Shown: positions 1-8,841, counted from the first letter of the stretch. The stretch is 64,000 bases of DNA from JAVBQB01 sp031549265 (GCA_031549265.1 JAVBQB010000002.1:806001-870000); one strand, 5' to 3'. The notes: a model not told the origin generated them from the sequence alone. Numbers and translations are program-made.

Positions 1-545
1 TCCGCTCAGGAATTACACTTGTCCACGGAGGGGATACAAATGGCAAGATTCATTCTCCGCGGGTTACACTGATCGAGGATGCGCACACGACTTACGACTA
101 CACGTTTCTGGAATGCGACGGCTCGAGGGGATTACCGCTGAAAGGCTGGCAGGCACATGAACCCGTCGTGCCTGATTTTACTGCTCTTACGATAGGCGTT
201 TGTACGCTTTGGCCGAAGGGTCAGATGATTTCGGAGCTAAACACCTATAATATCCCGGAATTCTGCGCGCTTACCGGCGCACCGGCGGGTGACGAGGTTA
301 CGGTGTCCATGATCGCGGCAATGGTGAGTCATCCGGAAGGCATGTTTCAGAAGGCACGCGGACGCAAACTCCTGCTCATCAATCAGACTGAAACACCGGA
401 ATCCTTTGCACTCGCGCAAGAGCTTACCGAACTGCTGCCCCGGGATTTTTATGAGGAATTGACGGGTGTTTTTGCGTGCAGCCTCAGGGAAAGTGCTATA
501 TGTCAATTAACCAAATCGGAGGGGACAATCTGTGAGACGCTGTGA
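1..545 (+). CDS. yqeC: YqeC family selenium-dependent hydroxylase accessory protein (5' truncated)
   Basis: The reading frame is open from the first bases of the window, so only the C-terminal 180 residues are present. The visible part contains ECDGSRGLPLKG followed by HEPVVP. These are hallmark segments of the YqeC family, which accompanies selenium-dependent molybdenum hydroxylases; its exact reaction is not established. It ends in a TGA that overlaps the GTG start of the next gene (yqeB) by 14 bases, so the two are very likely translationally coupled. Whole-family members are roughly 230-250 residues, so about 60 residues lie upstream. Family call is confident, biochemical role is inferred from context. 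Confidence 0.85.
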   Translation, partial: RSGITLVHGGDTNGKIHSPRVTLIEDAHTTYDYTFLECDGSRGLPLKGWQAHEPVVPDFTALTIGVCTLWPKGQMISELNTYNIPEFCALTGAPAGDEVTVSMIAAMVSHPEGMFQKARGRKLLLINQTETPESFALAQELTELLPRDFYEELTGVFACSLRESAICQLTKSEGTICETL

Positions 546-1365
546 TTTGCCCGTTACGGAGGACATCGTCGCTGTTCGCGGCGGCGGAGATTTGGCCACC
601 GGCGTGGTTCAAAAGCTGTATCGGGCGGGCATTAAGGTGGTAATACTTGAAACGGCCTGCCCCACCGCGATCAGGCGGACGGTTTCGCTTTGCACAGCGG
701 TTACAGAGCAGTCGGCGCAGGTGGAGGATATGCGCGCGCAGCGTATTGCGACACTGCAGGAATGCGCCGAGGTCTGGGCGGCGGGGGAGATTCCTCTGCT
801 TGTCGACGAAACAGCGTCCAGCTTGCAACATGTGCATCCCAATGGTTTAGTGGACGCCATATTGGCAAAAAAAAATCTAGGTACCAGAGCTGACCAAGCT
901 CCTATTGTCATCGCCATGGGACCGGGATTTAGCGCACCACGTGACGCTCACGCCGTTATTGAGACCATGCGCGGGCACGGCCTTGGCCGCGTGATTTTTG
1001 ACGGAGAAGCGATGCAAAACACCGGAACCCCCGGCGTTATCGAGGGAAGAGGCGAGCAGCGCGTACTGCGGGCTCCCTGCGAAGGGACTGTGACGCATTT
1101 GAGCGCGATCGGGGAATTTTTAACGGAGGGACAGGGCGTATTTTCCGTGAACGGGTCGGTAGTGACCGCTCCATTCAGCGGCGTACTGCGCGGCCTGATT
1201 GCGGAGGGCATATGGGTGCCCGAGGGCATGAAATCCGCCGATATCGATCCCCGCGCGGACAGCGACTGCAACAGTATATCAGACAAAGCGCGCGCGTTGG
1301 GAGGCGCTGTGCTGGAAGCATATTTGTACTTTCGCAGGCATCAGACTCAGGAGGTTTTATTATGA
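532..1365 (+). CDS. yqeB: YqeB family selenium-dependent molybdenum cofactor protein
   Basis: 277 residues starting at GTG 532, preceded by GGAGGGG. The N-terminus has a nucleotide-binding-like stretch (VRGGGDLATGVVQKLY, residues 11-26) and the conserved IRRTVSLCTAV segment of the YqeB (EF2563) family. Members co-occur with selenium-dependent molybdenum hydroxylases and are thought to help make or insert the labile selenium/molybdenum cofactor. The middle carries a GPGF motif and the C-terminal part resembles a small barrel-like domain (residues about 180-230). It sits between yqeC and xdhC, with overlaps at both ends (14 bp and an ATGA overlap), so it belongs to one transcript. The role is family-level knowledge plus context; no catalytic residues can be assigned. 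Confidence 0.86.
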   Translation: MRRCDLPVTEDIVAVRGGGDLATGVVQKLYRAGIKVVILETACPTAIRRTVSLCTAVTEQSAQVEDMRAQRIATLQECAEVWAAGEIPLLVDETASSLQHVHPNGLVDAILAKKNLGTRADQAPIVIAMGPGFSAPRDAHAVIETMRGHGLGRVIFDGEAMQNTGTPGVIEGRGEQRVLRAPCEGTVTHLSAIGEFLTEGQGVFSVNGSVVTAPFSGVLRGLIAEGIWVPEGMKSADIDPRADSDCNSISDKARALGGAVLEAYLYFRRHQTQEVLL

Positions 1366-2159
1366 GCAAACAGGTAATCGCCTTTTTAAACGACGCGCTG
1401 CAAAGCGGAAAATCGGCCGCACTGGTTACGTTAACCGAAAGCGGAAACGACACCCCAGGTCTCACGGGAGGAATGATGGCGGTTCTGACCGACGGCACAA
1501 TCCACGGTACGGTGGGCGGCGGCTCCGTGGAAAACGCGATAATACAAAAATGCGTTGATGCGCTGAAATCCGGCGAAAGCAGCAGTTTTTCGTTTGAGTA
1601 CAGCCTCACTTCCAATGGCGAGCTGGGAATGGTTTGCGGCGGTGACGTTCGCGGCTTTGCGAAAATCCTGCGCCCGGATAACCGGCTGATTATTTTTGGC
1701 GGAGGACATGTAGGTCAAAAAATCTATGAGGTGGGTTTGTCCTGCGGTTTCGCCGTGACAGTGGTTGAGGACAGGGATAGTCTCGCCTCAAACTTCGCTG
1801 AGGCAGATTTCCGCGTATCGGATGATTTTGCGAGCGCGGCGGCGGAGCTGGACATTGACGCACGCTGTTTTATAGTCGTCGTGACACGCGGGCACAGCTA
1901 TGATTACGCCGTAGTCCGGGCGCTCGCGGAAAAGGGCATGGCCTATCTCGGTATGATCGGCTCCAGAAACAAGGTGGCCGCCACATTCAGCCGCCTTCGC
2001 GAAGACATTATACCGCAGGAATGCATCGACAGGATATACGCTCCGATTGGCCTGAATATCGATGACGGCTCCCCCGGAGAAATCGCGGTATCCGTTCTCG
2101 CGGAAATTTTGCAGGTTAAAAATGGCGGAGAGCTGCGCCACTGTAAAAATAGAACATGA
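1362..2159 (+). CDS. xdhC: XdhC/CoxI family molybdenum hydroxylase maturation protein
   Basis: 265 residues from ATG 1362, which overlaps the yqeB stop as ATGA; a longer open frame upstream is only yqeB read out of frame. The ribosome site is AGGAGG about 10 bases before the start. The N-terminal XdhC/CoxI domain shows GTVGGGSVE and GMVCGG, the latter holding the cysteine region expected to handle the cofactor sulfur. The C-terminal half is a Rossmann domain with FGGGHVG near residue 110. XdhC proteins bind molybdenum cofactor, promote its sulfuration and insert it into xanthine-dehydrogenase-type enzymes. In this setting, next to YqeB/YqeC, it probably serves a selenium-dependent hydroxylase encoded upstream of the window. 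No hydroxylase subunit is visible here. Confidence 0.88.
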   Translation: MSKQVIAFLNDALQSGKSAALVTLTESGNDTPGLTGGMMAVLTDGTIHGTVGGGSVENAIIQKCVDALKSGESSSFSFEYSLTSNGELGMVCGGDVRGFAKILRPDNRLIIFGGGHVGQKIYEVGLSCGFAVTVVEDRDSLASNFAEADFRVSDDFASAAAELDIDARCFIVVVTRGHSYDYAVVRALAEKGMAYLGMIGSRNKVAATFSRLREDIIPQECIDRIYAPIGLNIDDGSPGEIAVSVLAEILQVKNGGELRHCKNRT

Positions 2160-2169
2160 GGTACTTCTT

Positions 2170-3324
2170 ATGAAACTCAGAACAGAGATTCCGGAAATAT
2201 TCGACAGCTTTGCGGACGCGCGCAAACAGGGCTTTTTGGCGGTAAAGGAAATCAAGGACAAGGGTCAGGGCATTGTCGGATTGTTTTGCGCATACACTCC
2301 GGTTGAGATTTTTATGGCGGCAAATCTTGTGCACGTCGGGCTGTGTTCCACCAGCGACGAAACCATTCCCAACGCGGAAAAAGTCCTGCCGCAAAACCTT
2401 TGCCCGCTGATAAAATCCAGTTACGGCTTTGCCATTACCGACAAATGCCCGTATATGTATTTTTCAGACCTCGTGGTGGGCGAAACGACCTGCGACGGCA
2501 AGGTGAAAATGTATGAATTGCTCGGGGAGATCAAAAACACGCACATTCTGGAACTGCCTCGCAAGCAGAACACACCCGAGGCAAGAGCGCTGTGGCGCGC
2601 TGAAATTGTCCGCCTGAAGGAGCGCGTGGAGCATGATTTCGGTGTGACGATTACCGATGAAGATTTGCACAAGGCCATAAAAATGCGAAATACCGAGCGC
2701 GGACTACTCAAAGAACTTTACGAACTGAGCGTCCTGACCCCGCCGCCAATATCTGGGCTTGAGCAGCTCAAGGTACTGTTTGGCGCACAGTTTAAATTCG
2801 ATTGGGACGCCAAGATTCAAGAGCTGCGAAACGCAATAGACACGATAAAAGCATCCTATAATGACGGCCAGCGCAAGGTGTCTAACGATGCGCCGCGCAT
2901 CCTGATAACCGGCTGTCCTATGGGCGGAGTTACCGAAAAGGTAGTAAAGGTTGTCGAGGACGCGGGCGCGGTCGTGGTCGTATTCGAAAACTGCACCGGT
3001 GCAAAGCAGATGGATCGTATTGTTGCCGAGCAGGGTGATCCTATCACAAATATTGCCGACCATTACCTGCAAATCGGCTGTTCAGTGATGACTCCGGACA
3101 ACAACCGCATGGAGCTTCTCGACCGTTTGTGCGAGCAGTTCAAGGTCGACGGCGTGGTGGAGATGACGCTGTCGGCCTGCCATACTTACGCTGTCGAGTC
3201 CGAGATGATCAAACGGCATATGCAGGCGAAAAACATACCGTACCTGCATATTGAGACTGACTACAGCACCTCGGATATTGGTCAGCTCGCAACGCGCGCG
3301 GGAGCGTTTGTGGAAATGCTATGA
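2170..3324 (+). CDS. Double-cubane-cluster anaerobic reductase (YjiM/2-hydroxyacyl-CoA dehydratase family)
   Basis: 384 residues from ATG 2170, ten bases after xdhC. The sequence belongs to the 2-hydroxyacyl-CoA dehydratase D-component fold. Its single-subunit length and segments such as GLFCAYTPVEIFMAAN, CPYMYFSDLVVGETTCDGK and the late CHTYAVESE resemble the YjiM-like branch. A characterised relative carries an [8Fe-9S] double-cubane cluster and performs ATP-driven low-potential reductions. Cysteines suited to cluster binding are spread over the chain (FC, CP, TTCD, TGCP, ENC, SACH). The activator gene follows directly with a 4-bp overlap. The physiological substrate is unknown. Placement behind selenium/molybdenum maturation genes suggests a reductive step in purine, heterocycle or selenium metabolism, which is inference only. 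Confidence 0.85.
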   Translation: MKLRTEIPEIFDSFADARKQGFLAVKEIKDKGQGIVGLFCAYTPVEIFMAANLVHVGLCSTSDETIPNAEKVLPQNLCPLIKSSYGFAITDKCPYMYFSDLVVGETTCDGKVKMYELLGEIKNTHILELPRKQNTPEARALWRAEIVRLKERVEHDFGVTITDEDLHKAIKMRNTERGLLKELYELSVLTPPPISGLEQLKVLFGAQFKFDWDAKIQELRNAIDTIKASYNDGQRKVSNDAPRILITGCPMGGVTEKVVKVVEDAGAVVVVFENCTGAKQMDRIVAEQGDPITNIADHYLQIGCSVMTPDNNRMELLDRLCEQFKVDGVVEMTLSACHTYAVESEMIKRHMQAKNIPYLHIETDYSTSDIGQLATRAGAFVEML

Positions 3325-4082
3325 GCGCGTCGGTTGGAATTGACTGCGGCTCCACCGCCTGCAAAGCCGCGCTGATTCGGGACGGTCAAGTCGCCGCGAC
3401 AAGCATACGTCCAACCGGATGGAACCCACGCGAAAGCGCGGAGCTCTCGCTGGCTGAACTGCTTCGTCAAACGGGGATTGCCCGTGACGAAGTGAGCGTC
3501 ACAGCCACGGGATACGGCAGGGCGGGCATCACATTCGCGGACAAATCAGTTACCGAGATTACCTGCCACGCGCTGGGCGCGCACCACCTGCTGCCCGGCG
3601 TGCGCACTGTGGTGGACATTGGCGGGCAGGACTGTAAAGTCATCGCTCTCGCTGACGGTAAGGTAAAGAGCTTTCAGATGAACGACAAATGCGCAGCCGG
3701 AACCGGCAGATTCTTAGAGATGACAGCCATCCGTTTCGGCGTGGATTTGGATGAACTTCAAACGCTGCTGACATCGCCGGAATACTGCGCGATCAACAGC
3801 ACCTGCGCCGTATTCGCGGAAACGGAGATCGTTTCGCTGCTTGCGGCGGGAGAAAGCCGCGAGGCCATTGCCGGAGGAGTTATGCGCTCCATTGCCACCC
3901 GAGCCGTATCTCTCGCCGCGCGCGTGGAAATGAGTCCCCCGGTACTCCTGACCGGGGGACTCGCGCGGATAAAATACTTGCGCGAAATATTGACCGAACT
4001 GCTGGCGTGCCCGGTTGCAACATCCCCTCATGCCCAATACGCCGGGGCAATCGGGGCCGCAATGATTAGTTCGGCGAAATAG
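3321..4082 (+). CDS. Acyl-CoA dehydratase activase / YjiL-type ATP-dependent activator
   Basis: 253 residues, ATG 3321 overlapping the preceding reductase stop by 4 bp. It has the ASKHA ATPase fold: phosphate-1 motif GIDCGSTACKAALI at residues 7-20, a second phosphate motif DIGGQDCKVI, and the family signature NDKCAAGTGRFLE. The cysteine of the last motif, and the later cysteine of INSTCAVFAE, are expected to ligate the [4Fe-4S] cluster shared by the activator dimer. These proteins hydrolyse ATP to push one electron into their partner dehydratase or double-cubane protein, here the adjacent upstream gene. Length and motif order are typical for the family. It is the last gene of the rightward run and converges on the leftward molybdenum operon. 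Confidence 0.92.
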   Translation: MSASVGIDCGSTACKAALIRDGQVAATSIRPTGWNPRESAELSLAELLRQTGIARDEVSVTATGYGRAGITFADKSVTEITCHALGAHHLLPGVRTVVDIGGQDCKVIALADGKVKSFQMNDKCAAGTGRFLEMTAIRFGVDLDELQTLLTSPEYCAINSTCAVFAETEIVSLLAAGESREAIAGGVMRSIATRAVSLAARVEMSPPVLLTGGLARIKYLREILTELLACPVATSPHAQYAGAIGAAMISSAK

Positions 4083-4120
4083 AATCGCGGTGGTAATATT
4101 AATAAAGGCCACGGGTCATA

Positions 4121-5059
4121 TCACCGTGCTTCTGTCTCGCCCATAAATGCCGCGAAGTGCTTATCGAATAAGTCCTGTACTAATTTTCCGCACTCTTTGG
4201 AATAGGCGGAATAGGCTTCAAGCAGCTGCCGGCCTTCCGGAGTAATATCCGAGCGGCCGCGCTCATGCCCGCCCCGCTTTCGGCTAATAACCGGTCTGCC
4301 CAGATGATTTTCCATATGTTCAATCATTTTCCAGCCCTTACTGTAGGAAATGCCCATCTGCGTACAGGCCGTGCGCAGGGATTCGGTCTCGTCAATCAGG
4401 CTGAGTAATTGATAGGGACCCGGGCCGAAGAATGTCTGTTCCCTCGCAATAGACAGTTTCAGTACCGGCCGCATTTTTTGCAGACTGTGCCGCTTCACAA
4501 GCTGGACATAGTCACTTCGTTTTTGCACGTCCAGTAAAACGCCCTCGTCCAGCACCTCGACATAATGCGGTGCGAGTCCGCCGGATTTGATCGCACCGGC
4601 AAGCCCGCCGCCACCATTATAGTCCAGAACCATCGAGAACAGCTTTGCGGACAGAAGCAGCGGATGCCCGGCCTTTTTATTGTGGGACGGAACGGCCAGT
4701 TTTTCTCCTGACCCCGCGAGCAGCTCCACTGTTTCAACCGAGAAAAGCGGCACATCCACAGGGGTTACAAGCACGTTTCTGCACTTCCCCTGAAGGTAGC
4801 GCAAACCTGTTTTGACACTGTCCAGCATTTCGGCTACCGGACTGAGTTCCCTGCGCAGGCAGACAACGCCCATCCGCGCGACTAATTTTTCGACATTATG
4901 ACAGTCCTCGCCGCACACGACCACAATCCGTTCGATTCCGGCCAGCTGAAAAATGAGCGCCAAACGTTCAACAGCCGTTATGCCGCCAACCTGTTTTTCG
5001 GGCTGAAACGGCAAAGGCGAGGACGACGCTCCGGCGGCAATAATCAGCGCGGCAGTCAT
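4121..5059 (-). CDS. MobA/MocA-like NTP transferase fused to ModE-like DNA-binding domain
   Basis: 312 residues. Start ATG 5059 has GGAGGG upstream. Residues about 1-185 form a nucleotidyltransferase domain of the MobA/MocA type: ALIIAAGASSS at the start, VTPVDVPLFS in the metal-binding middle, and AVPSHNKKAGHPLLL. The canonical RMG part of the GGxSxRMGxxK loop is not seen, so nucleotide binding may be altered. Residues about 195-305 form a winged-helix domain like the N-terminal part of ModE: GPGPYQLLSLIDETESLRTA, a helix-turn-helix around ISYSKGWKMIEHME, and a basic wing rich in RKRGG. It is the last gene of the mod/moa operon. It could attach CMP or GMP to molybdopterin and also sense molybdenum status; that dual role is inferred. 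Confidence 0.82.
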   Translation of the reverse strand: MTAALIIAAGASSSPLPFQPEKQVGGITAVERLALIFQLAGIERIVVVCGEDCHNVEKLVARMGVVCLRRELSPVAEMLDSVKTGLRYLQGKCRNVLVTPVDVPLFSVETVELLAGSGEKLAVPSHNKKAGHPLLLSAKLFSMVLDYNGGGGLAGAIKSGGLAPHYVEVLDEGVLLDVQKRSDYVQLVKRHSLQKMRPVLKLSIAREQTFFGPGPYQLLSLIDETESLRTACTQMGISYSKGWKMIEHMENHLGRPVISRKRGGHERGRSDITPEGRQLLEAYSAYSKECGKLVQDLFDKHFAAFMGETEAR

Positions 5060-5114
5060 AACAAGCCCTCCTTACAGCAGTGTTCCGGCAATGTGCAAAC
5101 TAGCCCCGGGATTT

Positions 5115-6113
5115 TTACCCGCCTATGCCATACATACCGCCCGGACGGCGCGGAAGCTCCGTGGCTGCGGCGTTTTCCCGCCGGCCGTGATGCCGCTCCG
5201 GCTTGTCCCGCACAGCGGCCTTGATCGCGTTTGCAATATCATCATCCGACGCGCCGCCGCGAATCAAGGGCTTCAGCGGCAGTCCGGCACCGGAAAAAAG
5301 GCACAGCATCAGATCTCCGGTTGCCGTGAGGCGCAGCCGGTTGCAAGACGCGCAAAAATTATGGCTCATCGCGGGAATAACGCCGATTTTCCCCTTGAAT
5401 CCAGCGACTTGGTAGTAGCTCGCGGGGCCGTACTCAGGAACGCGTCCCAAGGGCGTAAGTGTGCCGAAGCGCTCTGTCAGGGCGGACAGCACATCAGGGA
5501 CGGTTACGGCAGAAATGCCGGTTTCGTCCGCCATAGGCATCCATTCGATCAGGCGCACGTCCACCGGCAGTGTCCGTGCCAGTGCCGCAACGTGAGTCCA
5601 GTCGGCGGCGTTACTTTCCGGCGCCAGCACACAATTGATTTTTACCGAGGAAAAAGGCAGGCTCAGCGCTTTGTCAATGCCCCGTCGTGCGCGAGCGTAT
5701 TCGTCACGGCGGGTCATTTGTATATAACGCGCGGGATCGGTGGTATCCAGGCTGATGTTCAGTCCGCTTACTCCAGCGGCCAAAAGTTCCTCCGCCAGCG
5801 GCTCGAGCAGCACCCCGTTCGTGGTCAGGCCTAGAAAGTCAACGCCCTCCACCTGCCGGAGCTGCGACGCCAAATGGGGAATATCTTTGCGCACCAGCGG
5901 TTCGCCGCCGGTCAGACGCACCCGGCTCACCCCAAGACCCGCCATGATGCGCACCAGCCTTGTAATTTCATCAAAGCTGAGAACCTCGCCGTGGGGCACA
6001 GAGCGCACCCCGTCCTCCGGCATACAGTAGCGGCAGCGCAGATTACAGCGGTCGGTCACCGATATGCGCAGATAGTGCAGCTCACGTCCAAAGCTGTCTT
6101 TAATTGTAACCAC
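5115..6113 (-). CDS. moaA: GTP 3',8-cyclase MoaA (radical SAM)
   Basis: 332 residues, GTG start at 6113; the ribosome site is not strong. The radical-SAM cluster cysteines are C23, C27 and C30 (CNLRCRYC), followed by the SAM-binding LTGGEPL at 67-73. The C-terminal auxiliary cluster cysteines C254, C257 and C271 are all present (NFCASCNRLR), and the chain ends in the diglycine tail IGG that MoaA needs. It converts GTP to 3',8-cyclo-dihydro-GTP, the first step of molybdopterin synthesis, in the cytoplasm. It lies between modC and the NTP-transferase fusion, so molybdate import and cofactor synthesis are co-transcribed. MoaC, MoaE and MoaD are not in the window and must be encoded elsewhere. 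Confidence 0.96.
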   Translation of the reverse strand: MVTIKDSFGRELHYLRISVTDRCNLRCRYCMPEDGVRSVPHGEVLSFDEITRLVRIMAGLGVSRVRLTGGEPLVRKDIPHLASQLRQVEGVDFLGLTTNGVLLEPLAEELLAAGVSGLNISLDTTDPARYIQMTRRDEYARARRGIDKALSLPFSSVKINCVLAPESNAADWTHVAALARTLPVDVRLIEWMPMADETGISAVTVPDVLSALTERFGTLTPLGRVPEYGPASYYQVAGFKGKIGVIPAMSHNFCASCNRLRLTATGDLMLCLFSGAGLPLKPLIRGGASDDDIANAIKAAVRDKPERHHGRRENAAATELPRRPGGMYGIGG

Positions 6114-6165
6114 CCGCTTTCTTTAGCTTTGTCAGTATATCGCATTGCGTCATTGGATCAGAATT

Positions 6166-7245
6166 CTAAGCTTTCGTTATGTTTGGCGCGCCCGGAACCT
6201 TATCACTTAATAATAGCACATTTTGCGGCGCTATAGATAAATATTCCGGCGTGACGGCGACATCGTTCTCTTTCGCGTATTTCCACCAGATATTGCCTGA
6301 CTTATCACTATACCCTGCGCACTGGAACATCACATTCCATTCGAAGGGACTCTCGATGCGCTTGCGCACCTTGATGGGCATTGCGTTTACGGCGGATGCG
6401 TTCTGTGCGGGCACGAAATAGTGCGCGCGAACGCCGATGTGAGTGAGATCGCCGGTAATCGGCTTGTTCACATACAGCTCGCAGCCCCAATCCAGAGCTT
6501 GAACGCGGTTATCACCTGACTTTACGGCTCTGGAAAAATTCTTGCAGCCCGTGAGGCGCGCTACGGCCAAATGTTCCGGGTTTTCGAACATCCGACGGGT
6601 GTCGCCCATAGCCAAGGCGCGTCCTTCGTCGAGTACAAGCAGGTTTTCGCTCAGTTTATACACCTCGTCCCGGTTGTGGGTAACCATCACGGCTTCGCCT
6701 TCATAATTGCTCAGTATCTCCAGCATCTCGATTTGAAGCGCTTCTTTCAGATAGCTGTCCAGTGCCGAAAAAGGTTCGTCCAGTAGCAGCACCTCGGGTT
6801 CGTATGCCATAATACGCGCCAGAGCCACGCGCTGCTGCTGTCCTCCGGAAAGCTGGGCAGGATACCGCTTGGCTAGACCCGACAGCGCGTACCGCGTAAT
6901 GAGCGCATCGATGCTCTGCCGGTTCTCCGCTTTAGAGCCGCTCAGCGCGCAGGCAATGTTTTCTTCTGCCGTCATGTTGGGAAAGAGTGCGTAGTTTTGA
7001 AAGAGGTAACCGACCTTGCGTTTTTGAGGCTTGATATTTATCTTCTTTTCCGAGTCAAACAGGATACGGCCATTCAGCTCGATGAGTCCTTCATCCGGAG
7101 TTTCAATACCCGCAATGCACCTCAGCGTCATGCTTTTGCCGCTTCCGGAAGCGCCCAGGATTCCCAGCGGCTTGCCGCTTGAAGTAAAATTCACATCTAA
7201 CATAAAGCCTTTGAATCGTTTTCTAATATTCACCAGAAGGCTCAT
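6166..7245 (-). CDS. modC: Molybdate ABC transporter ATP-binding protein
   Basis: 359 residues. Walker A is GASGSGKS (31-38), the ABC signature LSGGQQQR is at 131-138, and Walker B VLLLDEP at 151-157 is followed by an H-loop (VMVTHNRDE). The C-terminal third beyond residue about 240 is TOBE-like, as in ModC, and may bind molybdate for feedback control. The start codon overlaps the modB stop by 4 bp. It energises import through the ModB permease and receives substrate from ModA. The specificity for molybdate (rather than tungstate or sulfate) is inferred from the moaA and moeA-like neighbours. Confidence 0.92.
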   Translation of the reverse strand: MSLLVNIRKRFKGFMLDVNFTSSGKPLGILGASGSGKSMTLRCIAGIETPDEGLIELNGRILFDSEKKINIKPQKRKVGYLFQNYALFPNMTAEENIACALSGSKAENRQSIDALITRYALSGLAKRYPAQLSGGQQQRVALARIMAYEPEVLLLDEPFSALDSYLKEALQIEMLEILSNYEGEAVMVTHNRDEVYKLSENLLVLDEGRALAMGDTRRMFENPEHLAVARLTGCKNFSRAVKSGDNRVQALDWGCELYVNKPITGDLTHIGVRAHYFVPAQNASAVNAMPIKVRKRIESPFEWNVMFQCAGYSDKSGNIWWKYAKENDVAVTPEYLSIAPQNVLLLSDKVPGAPNITKA

Positions 7246-7928
7246 TTTCTATACCTCTTGCCCAAATACCGGCGCTCTCTGGAGGTAAACCAGTTCACAC
7301 CTAGCACCATCAAAAATGATATGCCCACCAGAATAGCCACGTACTCATAAGCGCTCTCCATATTGCCGCCTGAAACAGCCGAATAGACCGCCAGCGGCAG
7401 AGTGCGTGTTTTTCCGGCGATGTTGCCAGCGATCATTGCTGTCGCGCCGAACTCGCCAAGTCCCCGGGCAAATGCCAGAATACCGCCAGAGGCGACTCCC
7501 GGCAGCGCGAGAGGCATGAGAACCCGGCAGAATATTTTCCATTCCGGCATACCGATTGTCCGCGCCGCCTGCAGCAGAGTTCCGTCCACCTGCTCGAACG
7601 CGCCCCGCGCGCTGCGGTACATAAGGGGAAAAGAGATGACCACCGCAGCTACAACGGTAGCTGTCCATTCGAAGACAATTTTTACCCCGAGTACGTTCAG
7701 CAAGAACTCGCCCACCGGGCGCTGCACTCCCAATATATACAGAAGGAAAAAGCCCGCCACCGTCGGCGGCAGCACCAGCGGAATGGTCAAGAGTCCGTCC
7801 AGCAGAGCCTTAGGCTTTTCCCGGCGCATCGACACCACGCCATATGCCGCAAAAATCCCGAGGAAAAAGGTAATAACGCAGGACAGCGAAGCGGTTTGAA
7901 GCGAAATCCATATGGCGGATAAATCCAT
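7242..7928 (-). CDS. modB: Molybdate ABC transporter permease
   Basis: 228 residues when started at ATG 7928. A TTG seven codons upstream is in frame, but AGGAGG sits four bases before the ATG, so the ATG is preferred. The protein is a polytopic membrane protein with about five to six hydrophobic helices. It has the inner-membrane ABC permease EAA-type loop around QAARTIGMPEWKIFCRVLMP, with the downstream conserved ARGLGEFGATAMIAGN typical of ModB. It forms the channel of the ModABC molybdate importer. It overlaps modC by 4 bp and follows modA by about 65 bases. Confidence 0.93.
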   Translation of the reverse strand: MDLSAIWISLQTASLSCVITFFLGIFAAYGVVSMRREKPKALLDGLLTIPLVLPPTVAGFFLLYILGVQRPVGEFLLNVLGVKIVFEWTATVVAAVVISFPLMYRSARGAFEQVDGTLLQAARTIGMPEWKIFCRVLMPLALPGVASGGILAFARGLGEFGATAMIAGNIAGKTRTLPLAVYSAVSGGNMESAYEYVAILVGISFLMVLGVNWFTSRERRYLGKRYRK

Positions 7929-7992
7929 GCGGCCTCCTGACGGACGCAAGCCCGTCGTTGCCGACAGGCTTGCCTATTGCATTATTCCGGTA

Positions 7993-8841
7993 TTAAGCGT
8001 TGGCCTTGAAGCCGTTGGCTACAAAGACGCTGATTGCCGCAGGGGTATTTAAGAATTTAACAAACAACTCGGCGGCTTCGCGGTTTTTTGATATGGAGAG
8101 AATGCCGACCGGGTAGATCACTTTGCTTTTAAGGCTGCCCTCAGGCGCTTTTGCCAGGATTTTTACCCTGTCGAGCATTTGCGCCGCGTCTGTGGCATAT
8201 ACAATACCCACGTCAGCGCTGCCCTCCGCCACCGCGTTCAGAACCTCGGTAACGTTTGTGCCAAGGCTCGTTTTGGGTTGGATAGCGTCCCATACACCTA
8301 AAGCGGTCAGGGCTTCCTGGGCATACTGTCCGGCGGGCACGCTGGCGGGGTCTCCGATAGCGACGGTTGCGGCATTAACAATGTCTTCAAAGGATGCGAT
8401 GGAGGTATTGGAGGCGCTTGGAGTGATTAGCACAATTTCGTTCTCCAGAAGCTCCACCACAGACGCGCCGTCGATCATGCCCTTTTCGGTGAGAGCCGAC
8501 ATTTGCTTTGTGGCCGCGCTCATGAAAACGTCAGCCGCGAGGCCCTCTTCAATTTGGGTTTGCAACTTGCCGGAGGAATCGTAAGTTCCCTCGACGGTGA
8601 TCCACGGGTATTCCGCTTTGAACATCGGTAGCAATTCATTGACATAGACGTTTTCGAGGCTGGCCGCGGCGGCTACCATGATGGTCACGGGAGCGTGATC
8701 TTCCGCTGCGGGGGAAGGTTCACCGCTGGGTGAAGGTACGCCGGAGGGCGAGCTGCCAGGTGCGGCGCCGTTACCGCAGGCGGAAAGCACCAGCGAAGCC
8801 AACAAGCAAACGACGACCAGAATTGAAAGCCTTTTTTTCAT
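7993..8841 (-). CDS. modA: Molybdate-binding lipoprotein
   Basis: 282 residues with a lipoprotein signal peptide: basic start, hydrophobic run, then lipobox LSAC with the acylated cysteine at residue 22. A Ser/Pro/Gly-rich linker (about 25-48) tethers the binding domain to the outer membrane face. The mature part contains the ModA landmarks ITIMVAAAASLENV-like start, EGLAADVFMSAA, and TSLGTNVTEVLNAVAEGSADVGIVY. It captures molybdate (or tungstate) and hands it to ModB. Ribosome site GGGAGA precedes the ATG. The 134-base spacer before it contains a small GC-rich hairpin (around CGCCG/CGGCG, 8950-8962) that could tune expression. Confidence 0.94.
   Translation of the reverse strand: MKKRLSILVVVCLLASLVLSACGNGAAPGSSPSGVPSPSGEPSPAAEDHAPVTIMVAAAASLENVYVNELLPMFKAEYPWITVEGTYDSSGKLQTQIEEGLAADVFMSAATKQMSALTEKGMIDGASVVELLENEIVLITPSASNTSIASFEDIVNAATVAIGDPASVPAGQYAQEALTALGVWDAIQPKTSLGTNVTEVLNAVAEGSADVGIVYATDAAQMLDRVKILAKAPEGSLKSKVIYPVGILSISKNREAAELFVKFLNTPAAISVFVANGFKANA

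Noticed and set aside
5091..5834. 247-codon rightward open frame opposite moaA
   Set aside because: It is exactly antisense to moaA, whose radical-SAM motifs are complete; GC-rich coding gives long open frames on the other strand, and it has no ribosome site or domain resemblance.
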